64,000 bases of DNA from Laccaria trichodermophora (GCA_018417955.1 JACTVC010000016.1:744001-808000), one strand, 5' to 3'; numbered from the stretch's first letter, positions 46,862-59,297 are shown. Notes: generated from the letters alone by a model not told the origin. Made by a program: numbers and translations.

Positions 46862-47490
46862 ATCATCGCCTCGACCTCTCTCCCCCTCCCTTCTCCGTTC
46901 CCAAGAGACATTCTAGAACGTAGATTTGTCTTTTCCTTCCTCTCCTCTCTCCTCTCTCCTCGCTCTACTAAATCCTTTCCCACTGGCACCTTATTATCGT
47001 ACATACTAGACGAAGAAATTCCATCGTGCCTCGCTCGCGACTCGGCGTCAAGTTTATGAACTCATGACTAGGTAAGCGTCTACTCACTCGTATGGAAATA
47101 GGGTTGCTTCGCCAGCGCCTCTAGTGGCCCTCTACAACAACAGCTTGACAACAGCATTTTTTCGGAGTCAGTGCGCGTGTGCCTTTCCGCTCAATGCCAA
47201 TTTGAAATTGGATCCAAGGGACCTTCGGCTCGTTTCGCCATGCTCGCCATATTTTCCTTTCTCACCACGTTGTTGATCTTGTACCCCGGTAATATGCGAC
47301 TCAGCGTCAACGTATAGCGAGAGCAAGAGCAAGAGATTATGCTTCGACACGTGCAGCGTCGCAAGTTTCCAGATACATAAATCTATCGGACATGTCTCGC
47401 AAGATCAACTCTACGAAACGTCGCAAGTACAATCGCCTCTCCCTCGCCCTTCTCCGTTTCCAAGAGACGTTCGAGACGTAGACTTGTCTT
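46862..47490. repeat. Interrupted tandem repeat, first unit
   Basis: Non-coding unit starting with a C/T-rich CGCCTC...CTCCGTTCCCAAGAGAC block and GTAGA(T/C)TTGTCTTTTCCTTC. It continues through TATTATCGTACATACTAGACGAAGAAATTCCATCGTGCC, the GCGTCAAGTTTATGAACTCA block, and the core ACCTTCGGCTCGTTTCGCCATGCTCGCC to CGCAAGTTTCCAGATACATAAATCTATCGGACATGTC. It then restarts the next unit at ~47430 and stops abruptly near 47490. The continuation of the unit is found ~2.5 kb away at ~49993. Confidence 0.7.
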
Positions 47491-47516
47491 TTCCTTCGGC
47501 ATTCACCGTAGTCGAT

Positions 47517-49448
47517 CTACTCAGACAGCGGACGTGGCGTGACCCTCAACTGTCTAGTCCCAGCATCAGACATCCCATCGTACACACATCCCATAGTATT
47601 AGACCAAGTCTCAAACGCCAATTTGTTCGTTTCGTGTCCAGGTTCCATACCGTGAGCCACACCAGTTGCCTTCATCAACCACCACGGAGCTATATCCACG
47701 AGGTCGTACCGAGCTCCCAACGTCAACATTGTAGACATGCAAACAAATGCACAAAGAACACACACACCCAATGCCAAAGCAGGCGCGACAAGTATCTTTG
47801 TCGCCTGGATATACAGCTGCGGTTGTCCCTTGATGCGGTACGGTGTATTGGTGACGAACCCTTGAATGAAGTTATTTGTGTACATCATCAGCGCCCACTG
47901 GTTCCGCATGTATATGGCGATGTAGTCCGCGAAATTATCCACCTCTGTGGTCACATTCGCGATATAGGAAACTGAGCCTCCAGGGAGCGAATTGCCTGAA
48001 ACGGGATTATATTGCCAGGAGGGTCCATAATTCAAGAAAGCTGTGCTGATATCGATGTCACCGTTGTATGGTCCCTTGCCGAGCATGACATTTGTAGTCG
48101 TGGGAGCAGGCCACGTAACAGAAGGCCAGGTGCCTCCCGTTGACGCAGAGAAGTTGCAGTAGGCAGCTGCCCCCAGGACACCTTGGAGAACTGGGGCACT
48201 ATAACCATGCAGATCGAGGAATGAGTTGCCAAGATAGCTGGTGGCGCTTTCGGATAACCGCTGCATGTTTAAGCCGCCATTCCTTGCGAGCATCACCATG
48301 TACCAAGGGCTGAGACTGCTAACCGGACCTGTTTCATTGGCTTGGTGGTACAGTTGCACCTGAGAAGACCACGATGGCATTTCAGCGACGGTGAGTGTGT
48401 CCGATTGTCGGTTGTCGACGAGCAGGAAATTGGTGGTTGAAGAGCCATTACCAACCACTGTCAATGACAGCACGACGTTCCTGCAACTAACATCGATCGC
48501 CGCCCATGGTGGCGTTGGATTAGTGGGAAGGCGTAAATTGGCGGGGGCGGATGTGAGTGTCACGTTCGCAGACATGGTGCCTGAGGTTCCGTTGGAGCGT
48601 ACTACGTTGCCTCCATCTCCGCTGTTGACGAGGTCAATGTAATCCCATTCTGCGCCGATGGTCGCAGCATTGGCGTTGCCAGAGCAGGCGTAACTTGTAG
48701 AAGTCACCAGCGAATAGTTACATATAGACACGAAATCAGGGCCTGAATATTCCTGGATAGCTGTTCCTGGCAGAACAATATACTTGAATCCAGCAGAAGT
48801 CGACGTCATGAGGATAGTAACGGCTGCACCAATCGCAGCAGTAAGCCCTATCCCGCGCGTAGGTGAAGTGTGGATGTGGCGAATGCGCGAGAGACTTCCC
48901 TCTTTGCCGCATGCGGCGAGTAAAGAGCGGAGCTGCACACGCTCTTTCGAAATCAATATGTGCGTCCACTGCACACGCAGGCGCAGCGTCACAATCCAGA
49001 GTGCGAGTCCAAGCGCAACCTTTGACGCGATGGATATGATGATGTTGGTGATGCGGGTATCCTGGTGTGGGACTAGCTTCGGTCCACCGATCATCATCCA
49101 ACAAACGACCGCGACGCAGCTCATCAGGTATAGACACGCCAAGCCCAGGTACTTGCCATCCTGAGGCATGTGGCGTGTAGCGCCATAGAGAAATGGGTCT
49201 GCTTGGCCAGTGTTTCGGGGGTAGTAAGGTAGGAACTGCGTTGGGGGCTAGGGCTAGTTCTCAACTGACAAAACTAGCGATAGATAATGTGCACTCACGT
49301 ATTCTACTTTATCAGTAGTCCAGTTCACACCAGCCTCTACATGTGCAGAATGGAATGGGTTGAAATCCTCGTCAATGACGGGCTGAGACTCTTGGAATTG
49401 GGAAACGTCAGGGATTGGGTTTGGAGGGCCTGCACTTGAGGACGCCAT
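47517..49448 (-). CDS. Multi-pass fungal membrane glycoprotein, unknown function
   Basis: Coding is complement(join(47517..49235,49299..49448)), 622 residues; the intron is 63 nt. The ATG at 49448 gives a soluble N-terminus (MASSSAGPPNPIPD). Three membrane segments follow at ~80-100 (LACLYLMSCVAVVCWMMI), ~110-135 (IIISIASKVALGLALWIVTL) and ~175-195 (IGLTAAIGAAVTILM). A large extracytoplasmic domain with several N-x-S/T sites (NGTS, NVT, NGSS, NET, NFS) comes next, then a last span at ~535-560 (VAPALALGVCVLCAFVCM) and a cytoplasmic tail. The topology is typical of an expanded class of basidiomycete hypothetical membrane proteins. The whole gene lies between two parts of a tandem repeat, as if inserted. 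Confidence 0.8.
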
Positions 49449-49990
49449 GGCAATCGAGGGTATTGAAGACGATATCCAGCAGGTTAAGCTACCTTGCCTG
49501 GAGGGCGTTCCTGGATCCTGCACATGGGCATACTGAATTATCTAGATGCTCAGATGATCCCTGTTCAAGCGCCAGGATAGGCGCCGAGTCAAAGTTCAAA
49601 TCCAAGACAAGATTGTTTCCCGCTTTTGTGTATCGCCCGAAAACCTTGAAGGCTTTCAAAAATCTGGGCGGAGGTTGCCGCATAGAACGTTGAACGTCGA
49701 GTACTTTAAACTTTTGAGTACTGAGTGGTGGCCGATGGTGCGGTTCGGTCCAGGCTCCAGCCAGAGTTTGAACATGTGTGTGTTAGGTCCAGGCTCAGGT
49801 TCACAAGATATTTTTACCAAATTTTTATGTTCTACAGACCACGTGGCATTTCGTCATACCATCATACCATCGTCTAGCATCATCTTCTGTCTCTCTCTCA
49901 CGACGCCCACCTAGAACCCCGCATCGGATTTCGAAGTAGTGCGGAGGAACGCCGAGGATATTCTATATGTTATCAGGACACTTGTAGTGT
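49449..49990. other. Upstream flank of the membrane protein gene
   Basis: No gene. A stretch near 49740-49800 (GGTTCGGTCCAGGCTCC, GGTCCAGGCTCAGGTTC) faintly resembles the subterminal words of the hAT MITE, but no terminal repeats or target duplication are visible. Confidence 0.35.
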
Positions 49991-51420
49991 GGGCCATCTT
50001 CTCTCCTCTCTCTTCTCTACTAAATCCTCTTCTTTTCCTCCTCTGCACCCAAATCTTATTATCGTACATACTAGACGAAGAAATTCCATCGTGCCTCGAC
50101 TTGACCCGGCGTCAAGTTTATGAACTCACGGCTAGGTAAGCGTCTGGGGAGGGCGTCTACTCACTCATGATCAATGGAAATAGGGTTGTTTTTTTTGCTT
50201 CGCCAGCGCCTCTACTACAACAACAGCTTGACAACACCATTTTTTCGGAGTCAAAATATGCGCGTGTGCCTTTCCGCTCAATGCCAATTTGAAATTCCAA
50301 GGGACCTTTGGCTCGTTTTCGCCATGCAGCCCATGCAATTTTCCTTTCTCACCTCGTTGTACTTGTACCCCGGTAACCTGCAACTCGAGCGCCAACGTAT
50401 TGCAAGAGCAAGAACAAGAGATTATGCTCCGACAAGTGCAGCGTCGCAAGTTTCCAGATACATAAATCTATCGGACACGTCTCGCAAGGTCAACTCTATG
50501 AACATGTCGCATAATGCTCAGTCAAATAAACTTTCGAGGAACCTTCGGCTCATTTTCGCCATGCTCGCCAACCTTCCTTTACCACCACATTGTTGTACCC
50601 ATTATCAGCAATTCAACGCAAACGTTCAACCTAAGGTGCAACGTCGCAAGTACAATCGCCTCTCCCCGCCCTTCTCCGTTTCTAAGAGACGTTCGGGACG
50701 TAGACTTTTCTTTTCCTTCCTCACTCTCCCAACACTCTCTCCTCTCCTCTACTAAATTCTTTTCCTCCCAATCTAATATATATCGTACATCCGATTCGGC
50801 TCGCCACCCAGCGTCAAGTTTGTATTCTTTTATCTTTCAACATGTGCGATTATTTACTTGGTAAGGGTCTGAGGCCCGGCATCTACTTACCCGGCCTTTA
50901 TTTTAATATTTCCTTTTTCTTCTTTTGCTTAGGGTTGTGTTTTCCGCCTGCCGCCTTCCTGTGCTTGAATCCTCATTCTTCGGGGTCAGTGGCCGACCGC
51001 GGTGTCTTTTTGCTCAGCCAAAGAAACTTTCGGCTCGTTTTCGCCATGCTCGTCAGGCTTTTTTTCCCACAGCGTTGCTGTACTACCCCGGTACCTGCAA
51101 CTTGCAGCTCGAGCGCGAACGTATCGCAAGGGCAAGAGATTAGGCTTCGACAGCTGCAGCGTTGCAAGTTCCCAGATACACAACATATCGCATAACGTTC
51201 AACGTTCAGCCAATTGGACTTTCAATTTCGGCCCATTTTCGCCATGCTCGCCAAGTTTCCTTTCCCACCACGTTGTTACCCCCCGGTAACCTGCAACTTG
51301 CTTAACTCGAGCGCCAACGTATCGCAATTATCGCAAGTGCAAGTGCAACCTCGCAAGTTTCCAGACACACAAATCTGAATGAGAATAGTTCAACATGTCC
51401 TACAAGGTCAACTTGCAATG
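49990..51420. repeat. Interrupted tandem repeat, remaining units
   Basis: Second and third units of the repeat that begins at 46862. The core ACCTTCGGCTCGTTTTCGCCATGCTCGCC...CGCAAGTTTCCAGATACA occurs near 50290, 50540 (shortened), 51020 and 51215. The pyrimidine-rich restart block (CGCCTCTCCC...CCGTTTCTAAGAGACGTTCG) is at ~50650. All are in the same orientation as unit 1. They contain no open coding frame; a poly-T run follows at 51528. Confidence 0.7.
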
Positions 51421-51708
51421 TTAATAAGCGTTAATCGTCCCATTCACGATGTTCGCATATCCAGATTTCTATTCAGATTGTGTCTCCTGTTTTCTATGAA
51501 TCCGACTTGAATCCGACCTAGCACTCTTTTTTTTTTTTTTGAACTTCTAGAAGACGGGCGACCGCCCACCTGTCTCGGTCGAAATACCAGTCGGTCGTCT
51601 CAGATCTACTGGGATCTCAATACACACGAACTCACGCATGAGGAAAGGGCGGCCCCATGACGCCGCCCGTACATCATTTCAAATGAAAGAGCTCCGTAAG
51701 ACACTTTT

Positions 51709-52098
51709 TCAATGTAACGTGGGTACTGAACTGCATGAATTTAGATAACAACATATCTCGAAGCCTCTCGCCACAGCACTAGCGTTATCTAATATCTTTC
51801 TGAATAACCAGGCAACATCCGTCATCTCGCCCGTACAATCTACACCTCTCTTGACGTGTCCTCTAGGATGGTCTGTGGAGAACTCTGTCAACTACGAACG
51901 GTGGAGATTGTTCAGGCTTCCATAAATCAACGGCCCGACATTCCGCTCGAGTTGTGAAAGAGTTCCCAACATCGAACCCGTGGGCATGCTGGGATCCGAG
52001 GTTTCAAATCGCTGTACAACCCTTGCGGAATCTTCTGGACCGCCGGCGGGGCGTCTTCTGAGGGTCGTAACCATGTTGAAAGCCGACTCCGAGTCCAT
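51709..52098 (-). CDS. Small hypothetical protein, possible in-frame TAG
   Basis: An ATG at 52098 in good context (CATAATGGA) opens 68 codons (MDSESAFNMVTTLRRRP..., ending SLNNLHRS) to a TAG at 51892. The same frame stays open for a further 60 codons to 51709. No domain, signal peptide or paralogue is seen. Coding potential rests only on the start context and ordinary composition. Confidence 0.3.
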
Positions 52099-52099
52099 T

Positions 52100-55000
52100 A
52101 TGATGATGAGATGTTGATGATGGTTCAGGACCGCTGCTTACCCCAGTAAACTGGCGAGTCCCTTCAACCATGACCTATGACGCAATTTCGGGGAAACTCT
52201 GGATCGTTGCAGGCTTGCGATTGATCCGAGCTTGCTACCCTCCCTGGGCGCTACCTCGTCTTGGACGTGGTATTGACTATTTGGGTCGTTTTTTTTGGTG
52301 AGTGAGGATGTGAGTAATCGCGATATCGATGTGATTCTCCATCGAATTCTGCTTCTGTGCGACGCAAGCGAGGAGTGAAAGATATAGATCTTGGTGGGTA
52401 AATAGTATCTACTATCAGGCGATTGTGCGGGTTGCTGACAGGTTTCCTGAAGGCTGGATGGAAGGTGAAAGAATGTATGTATCCTGATATGTATGTGTGC
52501 AGAGTGACTGACGAATCGAGTATCTATAGGCGTGGATTTCATTTCTTTCAGATTCAGGGTTACTTCCGGGTTGCCTTGCGTTGTAATGTATCGACATCGG
52601 GCCGTCTGAGTATCTCCTTCCTCGCCCCGCGCGGCAACGTATCGCATAGTCGCGATTCAAGGTAAGGTCAGGTAAGGTAGCAGGGCAGTGGTTGATTCCG
52701 GCCGTAAGAGCGTTATCGTTCTTTCGGAGATTTCGCAGTCTAATCTTTCTTTCAGCTTCATGATCAATCGTCTTCCAGGTAGACTCATGCATTTCAAGGA
52801 AATGAAAACCGCGTTGGTTGACAGGTCGAAAAAGTAGAATAACAAGCTACACGATTTGACGCAACCTTGATGTTGGACATTCAAACAAACCTTGGAATGG
52901 CGGTCATTGTGTATCGTCCACCTCAAGTGCGATGATACTTGCTACGAGATTGTAGATGGCCTCTGTTGAAACGCCACTCCTCCAAGCTACAACTTCCAGC
53001 AGGTTTCTCTTAGTAAAAGGGACGAGATCGGAAGTCTAACGGCAGTAGATCTTTTTTTCCGAACTCTACAACCCACTAATTGGCAGCGCTCCACGATATT
53101 TTACTTTCATGCCATGTAATATGCCGTTCAATATTCCCCAGACTTTCCGCCATCTTCCAACCAGTCCCTCGAACCTCTGCAATTAAAATACTGAATACCC
53201 CTTCATATACTTCATATGTTCTTATCTATCTACCAACGCCACACCTTCTCCACGTTCATGTATATGGATCAATCGATCGAATCAATGAAATGTGCTGAAG
53301 TGAAATGGTAAAAATTGTATCGGAATCAAGGGTAGTGCTATGTTTAAAAAGTCGAGTTGCCTATTAAATATAGGCCGATCGGTAAAGTTAGGAATAAACG
53401 AAGGATGGCGTGTGTGCCCTGAGGCAGAGGTGGTATTAGAGGCGGCGATGAGACGGCCGATGAGGTGCCTGCTGGGGTATACAATTCAGCGGCGCAGAAA
53501 AAATCGAATGGCTTTTTTAAACATGCAAAACAAATCCCAGGTGTTCCTATTTTTTTCGAGGCAACCAAGTGGCAACACGATGAATCCTGATGTGCGGAAA
53601 CTCGACTGAGGTCGAGCGACTCGGATAGAACGTCCAAACCGAAATCTTCAGCTGTCAAGAAAGATGCTCACCTTTGTTTTTCTTGCATATTTTATACTTC
53701 CGGCAAGTACTTGGGCAATGCGGGCGAGCGCGTTGTTGTGTCGTAACTGCAAGGAGGTTACCGGTGGGTAAGAACGAGGTACATAATATGGGAGAGGTGT
53801 GCCTTGCTACAATTATAATGATGAAGGTGAGTTAATAAAAAGAGATGTGCATGCATGAGGAAACGTACTGGGAAGGGTGGAGGAGCATCTTGAGGCTAAT
53901 GAGCCACGAAACACGCTTTGTGGTGAACAGTGCATGCGAGGGTGTATTCGGACGAAAATGCAGCTGATGGATGGTCGAGCACGTCAGCTTTGAGGCGAGA
54001 TGTGTGTAGGTGGTCCTTTCTGCTTTGACCTGGTTCATGTAGAGGTAATGTCGGGTTAAATTGATTTATTAATTGAAGATACTACGACGTTTGTATATGC
54101 GCAGCTAGGCCCATGCGACTTGAAGATATTATACGCCGTATAGGAATGACGTTGCGCAACTTGTGCCCCAGCAAACTCCTTGTTGAGTTCCTGCAACTCC
54201 GACCGGCCACTCCATGATACCTGCATAGGCTACTTACGAGACCTCGAAGACGTCCGTGGTGGTCCGGAGGAGGTAGCGCATAGCATGAGGGATATGGGGG
54301 GGGGAACGCCGCCATGGTTCTAAGTGAGGACATTGCAGAATCTGGTTCGTTATTATCCATGGTTGACATAATGGTGTTAAGTGGAAGAGGTTCGTTTGTT
54401 TACGAGTCTGAACTTTTGTTGCGGAACCATATCCCAAATAAAGATAGTATGTGGGTTCAAGACAGAGGGCTGCGCTAGAAAAGATGCTGGGACTTTGATA
54501 AAGTCAGTCCTTACACCGCCATTGTAACTGACAGGAATGAAGATAGACTTACTAGAAGAGATCAACAATCAAGCCAAAACCCTCATCCCACGTCAATGGA
54601 CGTTGGATAGAAATGACCCTTGTAGATACCCGTGGGCGCTCCTTCAAGCACGTCATAATCTTCGCAAAAAAACCTTGAAGTTCAGCCTCCCAGCATAGCT
54701 CATCGCATCTTTAACTACACGCAGAAGCCAGCTCAGCCGGGATGGGTCATCATTGCGATGTAATTGGGTATAAGGTTCGCTCGGATCTGTTAAAGGCTTT
54801 TACAAAATTAAAGCGGCCAGCTGCTAGATCGTCGATTGGGCCATGAAAGGCATTGACATTGGTATCGAGAGAGCATATGGACGTCGAATCACCAAAGGGT
54901 ACGTAGAGCTACAGGTCGACTTGCTTGTGAGCATGTTTCCTAGAATCATCAAGAGAAAAAAACGACTCACAAGGGGCCGCTATGACCAGGACAAAGGTAC

Positions 55001-55250
55001 CCGGAGACGATGGAAACGAGTTGACAATATGGCGAGCAAGATCCAAGAACGACAGTCAGACTGCGCTCGGAGGGCATCGCGGATGAGGCAGCGTGATTGG
55101 GAGGAGAAGGAGAGAAGGGATGGCGGGTATAGTGGTAGGAGATACTTGACAGGTGATATCTTCTGCGTTTGAGGCATCGACAACTAACGTATATGTCTTC
55201 GAGACCGCCAAAATAGTCTTATTCTCCTGTCCCACCCCCAACGAAAAACC
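52100..55250. other. Gene-poor region
   Basis: Frames of up to 169 codons (52138-52647 minus) look like translated leader sequence. Around 54230-54570 on minus there are plausible splice signals and short protein-like pieces, but no consistent gene. Confidence 0.35.
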
Positions 55251-55259
55251 TCAAACCTC

Positions 55260-55700
55260 GCTTTCGTCACGTTCCTCACTAGTTTGTGCGATCGTTGAGG
55301 TGCTCCAATTCGATTGCGGCATCGAGCTAGGACTTGAGGAGGGTGAGATGTCGGATGTCGTCTTGCAACGCTTGGTTCAGAGATTCTCCAGTCCGTTCGC
55401 ACCGCAAATCCACCCCACTCCTAAGAGACCTGAGAGGGAGTAACATCATCGGCTACGCGAGGATGACCCTCTACCCCACTGACGTCGGTTCCAATCAAAA
55501 GAGATCGGAGTCCGAGGCTCGTCGACCTTACAATCTCATAAAAAGACTGCCAACAAAGAGAACTGGATGTCAGCTTGAAGAACGCAAACTGCGGAAATGC
55601 TAGAGCGCAGTTGGGTCTGCATGAAGATTCCGGGGTGTACAAGAGGCGGGATAGGGTCCAGTTTGGGTTAAGGAAGGAGAGTTTTTGAGCCATCGCTGGG
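55260..55700 (-). pseudogene. Decayed unassigned coding sequence
   Basis: Minus strand. An ATG near 55695 (MAQKLSFLNPNWTL) starts an open stretch to 55421. About 80 bp further on, a coiled-coil-like piece reads ESLNQALQDDIRHLTLLKS, a TAG, then LDAAIELEHLNDRT in one frame. Splice-like AG sites lie between. I could not assign a family; an in-frame stop in otherwise good sequence points to a dead gene. Confidence 0.3.
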
Positions 55701-55807
55701 ATGGTGATGGAGGAAGAGGTGGGGGTGGAGGATTGAATGAGGGCGGAAATGGGGTGGAGGGTAGTCCTTCGCCTTCTGCTCGCATATGTTTGGCGTAAGA
55801 AGTGCAA

Positions 55808-56737
55808 ATTGTGGAGGCCGCAGTTGTGAGAATTGGACGGCTGCTAAGTAATGGGGTGGAAGACGGATATCGATTCAAGGGGACAGAATGTTGCGTAGGT
55901 GCTCGGCTGCCTGCCCAACGTTTCATTTCCTTTCAGATAATGCCTTCGGCAAGATTCGATTCTGGTCGCTGGAGGGTCTGTTGTTTCCTGTCAGAGAAGT
56001 GGCTTGTTACTCAAACTATTAGATTATTGGTGAGAGTAGAGTAGAGTGGTGAAGAAGTAGGTCTCACAGCGAAAGTTTTCGGTGGAGGTTTTGATCTTGT
56101 TTAGGCGAACGTTCCTGACACTTGTAAACCCCTACTTCAATCGCTGGCAACCAGTGTTTTGTGATGCCGGCTGCGCATCGTAAGTCTCCTTGGTGATTAC
56201 TCTGGTGGGATAAACATGTAGTCCTCAATTGCGAGACGACGTTGATGAAAACGCTTTCCAGAACGGTTCGAAGCAACTTACCGAATGCCTCCACCGTCCA
56301 CTCATGAACCTGCACAATCCCGAAGACTCCAGTGGCTCGTGGCGCCAATTGTGCGTCTCAACTCGCGTCCGTATCCACTCAATGAGTGGTCAGTGCAGTT
56401 GACTCGCGACGCGCGGCCAAGTCCGTACTTAGTGGATTACCACGAATCGCTGGCGAGACGTTGCAAAATTTTGCCATCTGAAATTTGAAATGAGATAAGT
56501 ACTCGGGTTTTCTTCATGACTTAGTGGCTCCGTCACCCGCAGTGTCTGAGCGCATGAGGGGGAACATGGTGGAGGATAAAGCCAAAGGGTGCTGGGTGAT
56601 GGCGGTCACCGGAGCCAGTAAAGGTGAAATATTTCTCGCAAACAACGTTTTATACAAATCGCGACTGTCTTCTCAAGATTCTTCTCAACTGCTGGTATCG
56701 AGACCAGGGACCATACTACACCTGGCACTTCCCTATT
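55808..56737. other. Intergenic DNA; shared 3' flank of partner genes at the end
   Basis: No gene. From ~56520 the sequence (GTGTCTGAGCGCATGAGG, TTTATACAAATCGCGACTGTCTT) matches the 3' flank of partner copy A (8600-8775), marking the edge of the duplicated unit. Confidence 0.5.
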
Positions 56738-57551
56738 TCATTCCCCGGGCCCATAACCATTCCAAAACTTCCACCCTGCAAGGGTAGTTTCCGCCAGGAT
56801 TTCCTCACTAGTACTCAAGTCGCGTCTCAGCGGATCTTCAAGGGTGTCTATTGTGAACTGTAAAAGACGCTTGTTACAGGAACAAGTGCAGCACATTGAT
56901 GCGAGGCATACCATTTGCAGAGGCTCATCCTCCTCAGAGACGCTCGATCTCTTCAAGGCTTCGAGAGCGTTTCCTGGCGGGTCACGCAGATACGAGGGCA
57001 GGCCACTGTAACCACCCAGAAGCTGCAGGCATGCACCAGCCACTCCTGTGCTACCTATCTTACCCTCCCATTCGAAGATGTTCGACAACATGATCAGGCC
57101 ATCATTCAAGGCTATAAAGATTTCTGAGCTGCCCATGACATCAAGTCCGATATCGACCAGCTAAAAGAGAGGCGCCAAGGAATGTTCGTCGATCCGATGG
57201 CCCCTCTTCAAGATACCCCCGTAATTTGTCCCTGAAGTCAACGTTGAATACTTCACCAAACGTTGTAGCTGGTCGCTCTCGGGTCCAGTACACAGTCGGT
57301 AGTGTGTCATCGGCTTTTGCGTGGCGCGCAACGTGGAGAATGGCGTCGACGTTGCGAGGATTGGAGCGCGACACTTCGAACAGGAAGTCAGTCAGGCCGC
57401 AAATGATCGAAATCTTGGGATCCAGTCGAAGGAGATCAAAGAATGGATGGTTGGCGGTTCCGACGGTATTTATCGAGCGGAATGAGGAGCGGACGGCTTC
57501 AAGGACGGGGTCGTCGTCGTAGAGCTCGAGGTTTAAGGCTTCCTCGCTCAT
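56738..57551 (-). pseudogene. Acidic partner protein, copy C, frameshifted
   Basis: Starts MSEEALNLELYDDDP at 57551 and follows copies A, B and D up to LGASLLAGR at ~57150. There two bases appear to be missing and the frame ends. The rest of the protein (GLDVMGSS..., STGVAGACLQLLGGY, RRDLSTSEEI, LAGWKFWNG) continues in another frame to a TGA at 56738. A GT-AG intron (56858-56911) is preserved at the same place as in the other copies. Only the frameshift disables it, so the loss is recent or the base is wrong. The divergent secreted gene on its other side is a first-exon stub. Confidence 0.7.
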
Positions 57552-57831
57552 ACTTAAAGTCGTGACCGCGCAGGTATGGTGAACCGGTGATCTGAATGTT
57601 GGATCTCAACCGACTGACTTCTCACAAAAAGGGTACTTTCCACTTTCCCTTTGCTACAAATCGTGGTCGGGGAACGATCGGCCTAACAGGAACATTAGAT
57701 CTGCCACACCTGCCTGTGGGCGACTCGGAGAGTTTACTTCCTTGTATTTTCAGGTCATTGGAACTCTTCGGGACCGTCACTGACAATGTGCAACGCCTTT
57801 TATTTTCCTGTCATAGCAGCGAAGAACCATC

Positions 57832-57868
57832 AGTCCCCATTGAAGGTGATCGACATCTTGCCCAACCT
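57832..57868 (+). promoter_or_regulatory. Shared ~37-bp motif, copy C promoter
   Basis: One diverged unit (CCCCATTGAAGGTGATCGACATCTTGCCC) at the same place between partner C and the secreted-gene remnant as in the other pairs. It is preceded by the shared GTGCAACGCCTT...TCCTGTCATAGC block. Confidence 0.5.
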
Positions 57869-58118
57869 ACATCCTCAATCTACCTTTAATGTATGCCTGG
57901 TGCTCAAAATTTCGTGAGATGGTGCAGCTCAATTAGCGGATACCTTGGGATGGTCTCTAAACATTCTTAAAAGTGCGCGACATTCATCCCTTGCCTCCAA
58001 AACTCACGCACCCCTCTTTAGAAATTTCGAAGCTGGTCTTCACGATCCAGTTCACGACATCCACAAGGTATGCGATATCCGACAGACTTTTCGTTTTAAA
58101 TACTCACCGCGAATAGAC

Positions 58119-58168
58119 ATAAAACGTTTTGATCGGGTCTTCTTTTCCTTTTCGACTCTGCTACCATA
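58119..58168 (+). pseudogene. Remnant of secreted-gene first exon, copy C
   Basis: Downstream of the shared promoter block and the GCGAATAGACAT context, the signal-peptide start of the secreted gene is recognisable. However, the start codon reads ATA, the frame stops within the signal peptide, and the sequence passes directly into the 3' flank of partner copy D. The rest of the gene is deleted. Confidence 0.6.
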
Positions 58169-58254
58169 AAACTATGACAGCTTTGCCACACGCCACTCTG
58201 GAGTCTGTATCTGCAAACAACATTTTGACAACAATTTATACAAATCACGACTGT

Positions 58255-59074
58255 TTACGGAGGATGCTGTCGAGCCTCTACGCCTGACATTTCCCCATTC
58301 CAGAACTTCCACCCTGGAAGGCTAGTTTCTGCGAGGATTTCCTCACTACGAAGGTCGCGTCGTTGCGGGCTTTCAAGGATGGCTGTTGTGAACTACAAAA
58401 TGTTTGAGTCAACATCAAAAAAACAAGTGCCACTGAATGAAAGGCACCTTGAGCAGCGGCTCATCTTCTCTGGATACGCTCGATCTTCTCAAGGCTTCGA
58501 GAATCTTTTCCGGTGGGCCAGGCGGGTCTCTGTAACCACCCAGAAGCTGTAGGCATGCGCCAGCCACGCCTGTGGTAGCAATATCGTCGTTCCATTCAAA
58601 GTAATTCGACAACTTCAGGCCATCGGTGATGGCTGCGGTGTTACATGGGCTGCTTAGGACATGAAGCCCCTTGGATCGACCGGATAAAAAAGAGGCGGCG
58701 AGGAATGTTCGTCGGTCCGATGGCCCCTCTTCAAGATACGCTCGCACTTTATCCCCAAAGTCAACAAAGAATTCTTCACCAAACGTTGCATCTGGTCGCT
58801 CTCGAGACCAATACACAGTCGGTAGTGTTTCATCGGCTTTTGCGCAACACGCAACGTGGAGAACGGTGTCGATGTCGCGGGGACTGGAGCGCGATACTTC
58901 AAAAAGGAAGTCACTCAGGCCGCAAATGATCGAAATCTTGGGATCCTCTCGAAAGAGATCAAAGAATGGATGGTTGGCGGTCCCTACGGTATTTATCGAG
59001 CGGAATGAGGAGCGGACGGCCTCAAGGACGGGGTCGTCGTCGTAGAGCTCGAGGTCTAAGGCTTCCTCGCTCAT
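58255..59074 (-). CDS. Acidic cytosolic protein of unknown family, copy D (partner gene)
   Basis: Coding is complement(join(58255..58392,58448..59074)), 254 residues with a 55-nt phase-0 intron. Starts MSEEALDLELYDDDP; all conserved blocks are present (NHPFFDLFREDP, LSDFLFEVSRSSPRDID, TGVAGACLQLLGGY, RRDLRSEEI, LPGWKFWNG). The coding frame is uninterrupted even though its divergent secreted partner is reduced to one exon. The protein-level similarity to B and C is higher than to A. Same acidic, signal-less character as the other copies. Confidence 0.75.
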
Positions 59075-59297
59075 ACTTAAAGTTGTGACCACGAAGGTAT
59101 GGTGAACCAGTGATCTGAGTGTTAGATTTTGACCGACTTACTTTTCACAAAAAGGGTACTGCCCACTTTGCCCTTTGCTACACAACGTGATCGGGGAATG
59201 AGTGTGCAACGCCTTGTATTCTCCTGTCATAGCCATCAGTCCCCATTGAAGGTGATCGGCATTCTGTCACCGCCCAACGTCCTGTATTTTTTTCTAT

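Noticed and set aside
46485..46930. Pyrimidine-rich plus-strand frames with hydrophobic products
   Set aside because: They follow from C/T-rich 3' UTR composition; no start context or domain.
49740..49805. Second hAT MITE
   Set aside because: Only a few GGTTCAGG-like words; no terminal inverted repeats or 8-bp duplication.
46862..51420. Flanking repeats as LTRs of a retrotransposon enclosing the membrane-protein gene
   Set aside because: The enclosed gene has no gag/pol similarity, there are no TG...CA ends, primer-binding site or polypurine tract, and the flanks are different parts of one tandem unit and not two identical copies.
52138..52647. 169-codon minus-strand frame as a gene
   Set aside because: Low-complexity His/Ser/Arg composition, no domain; reads like leader or intergenic DNA upstream of a small ORF.
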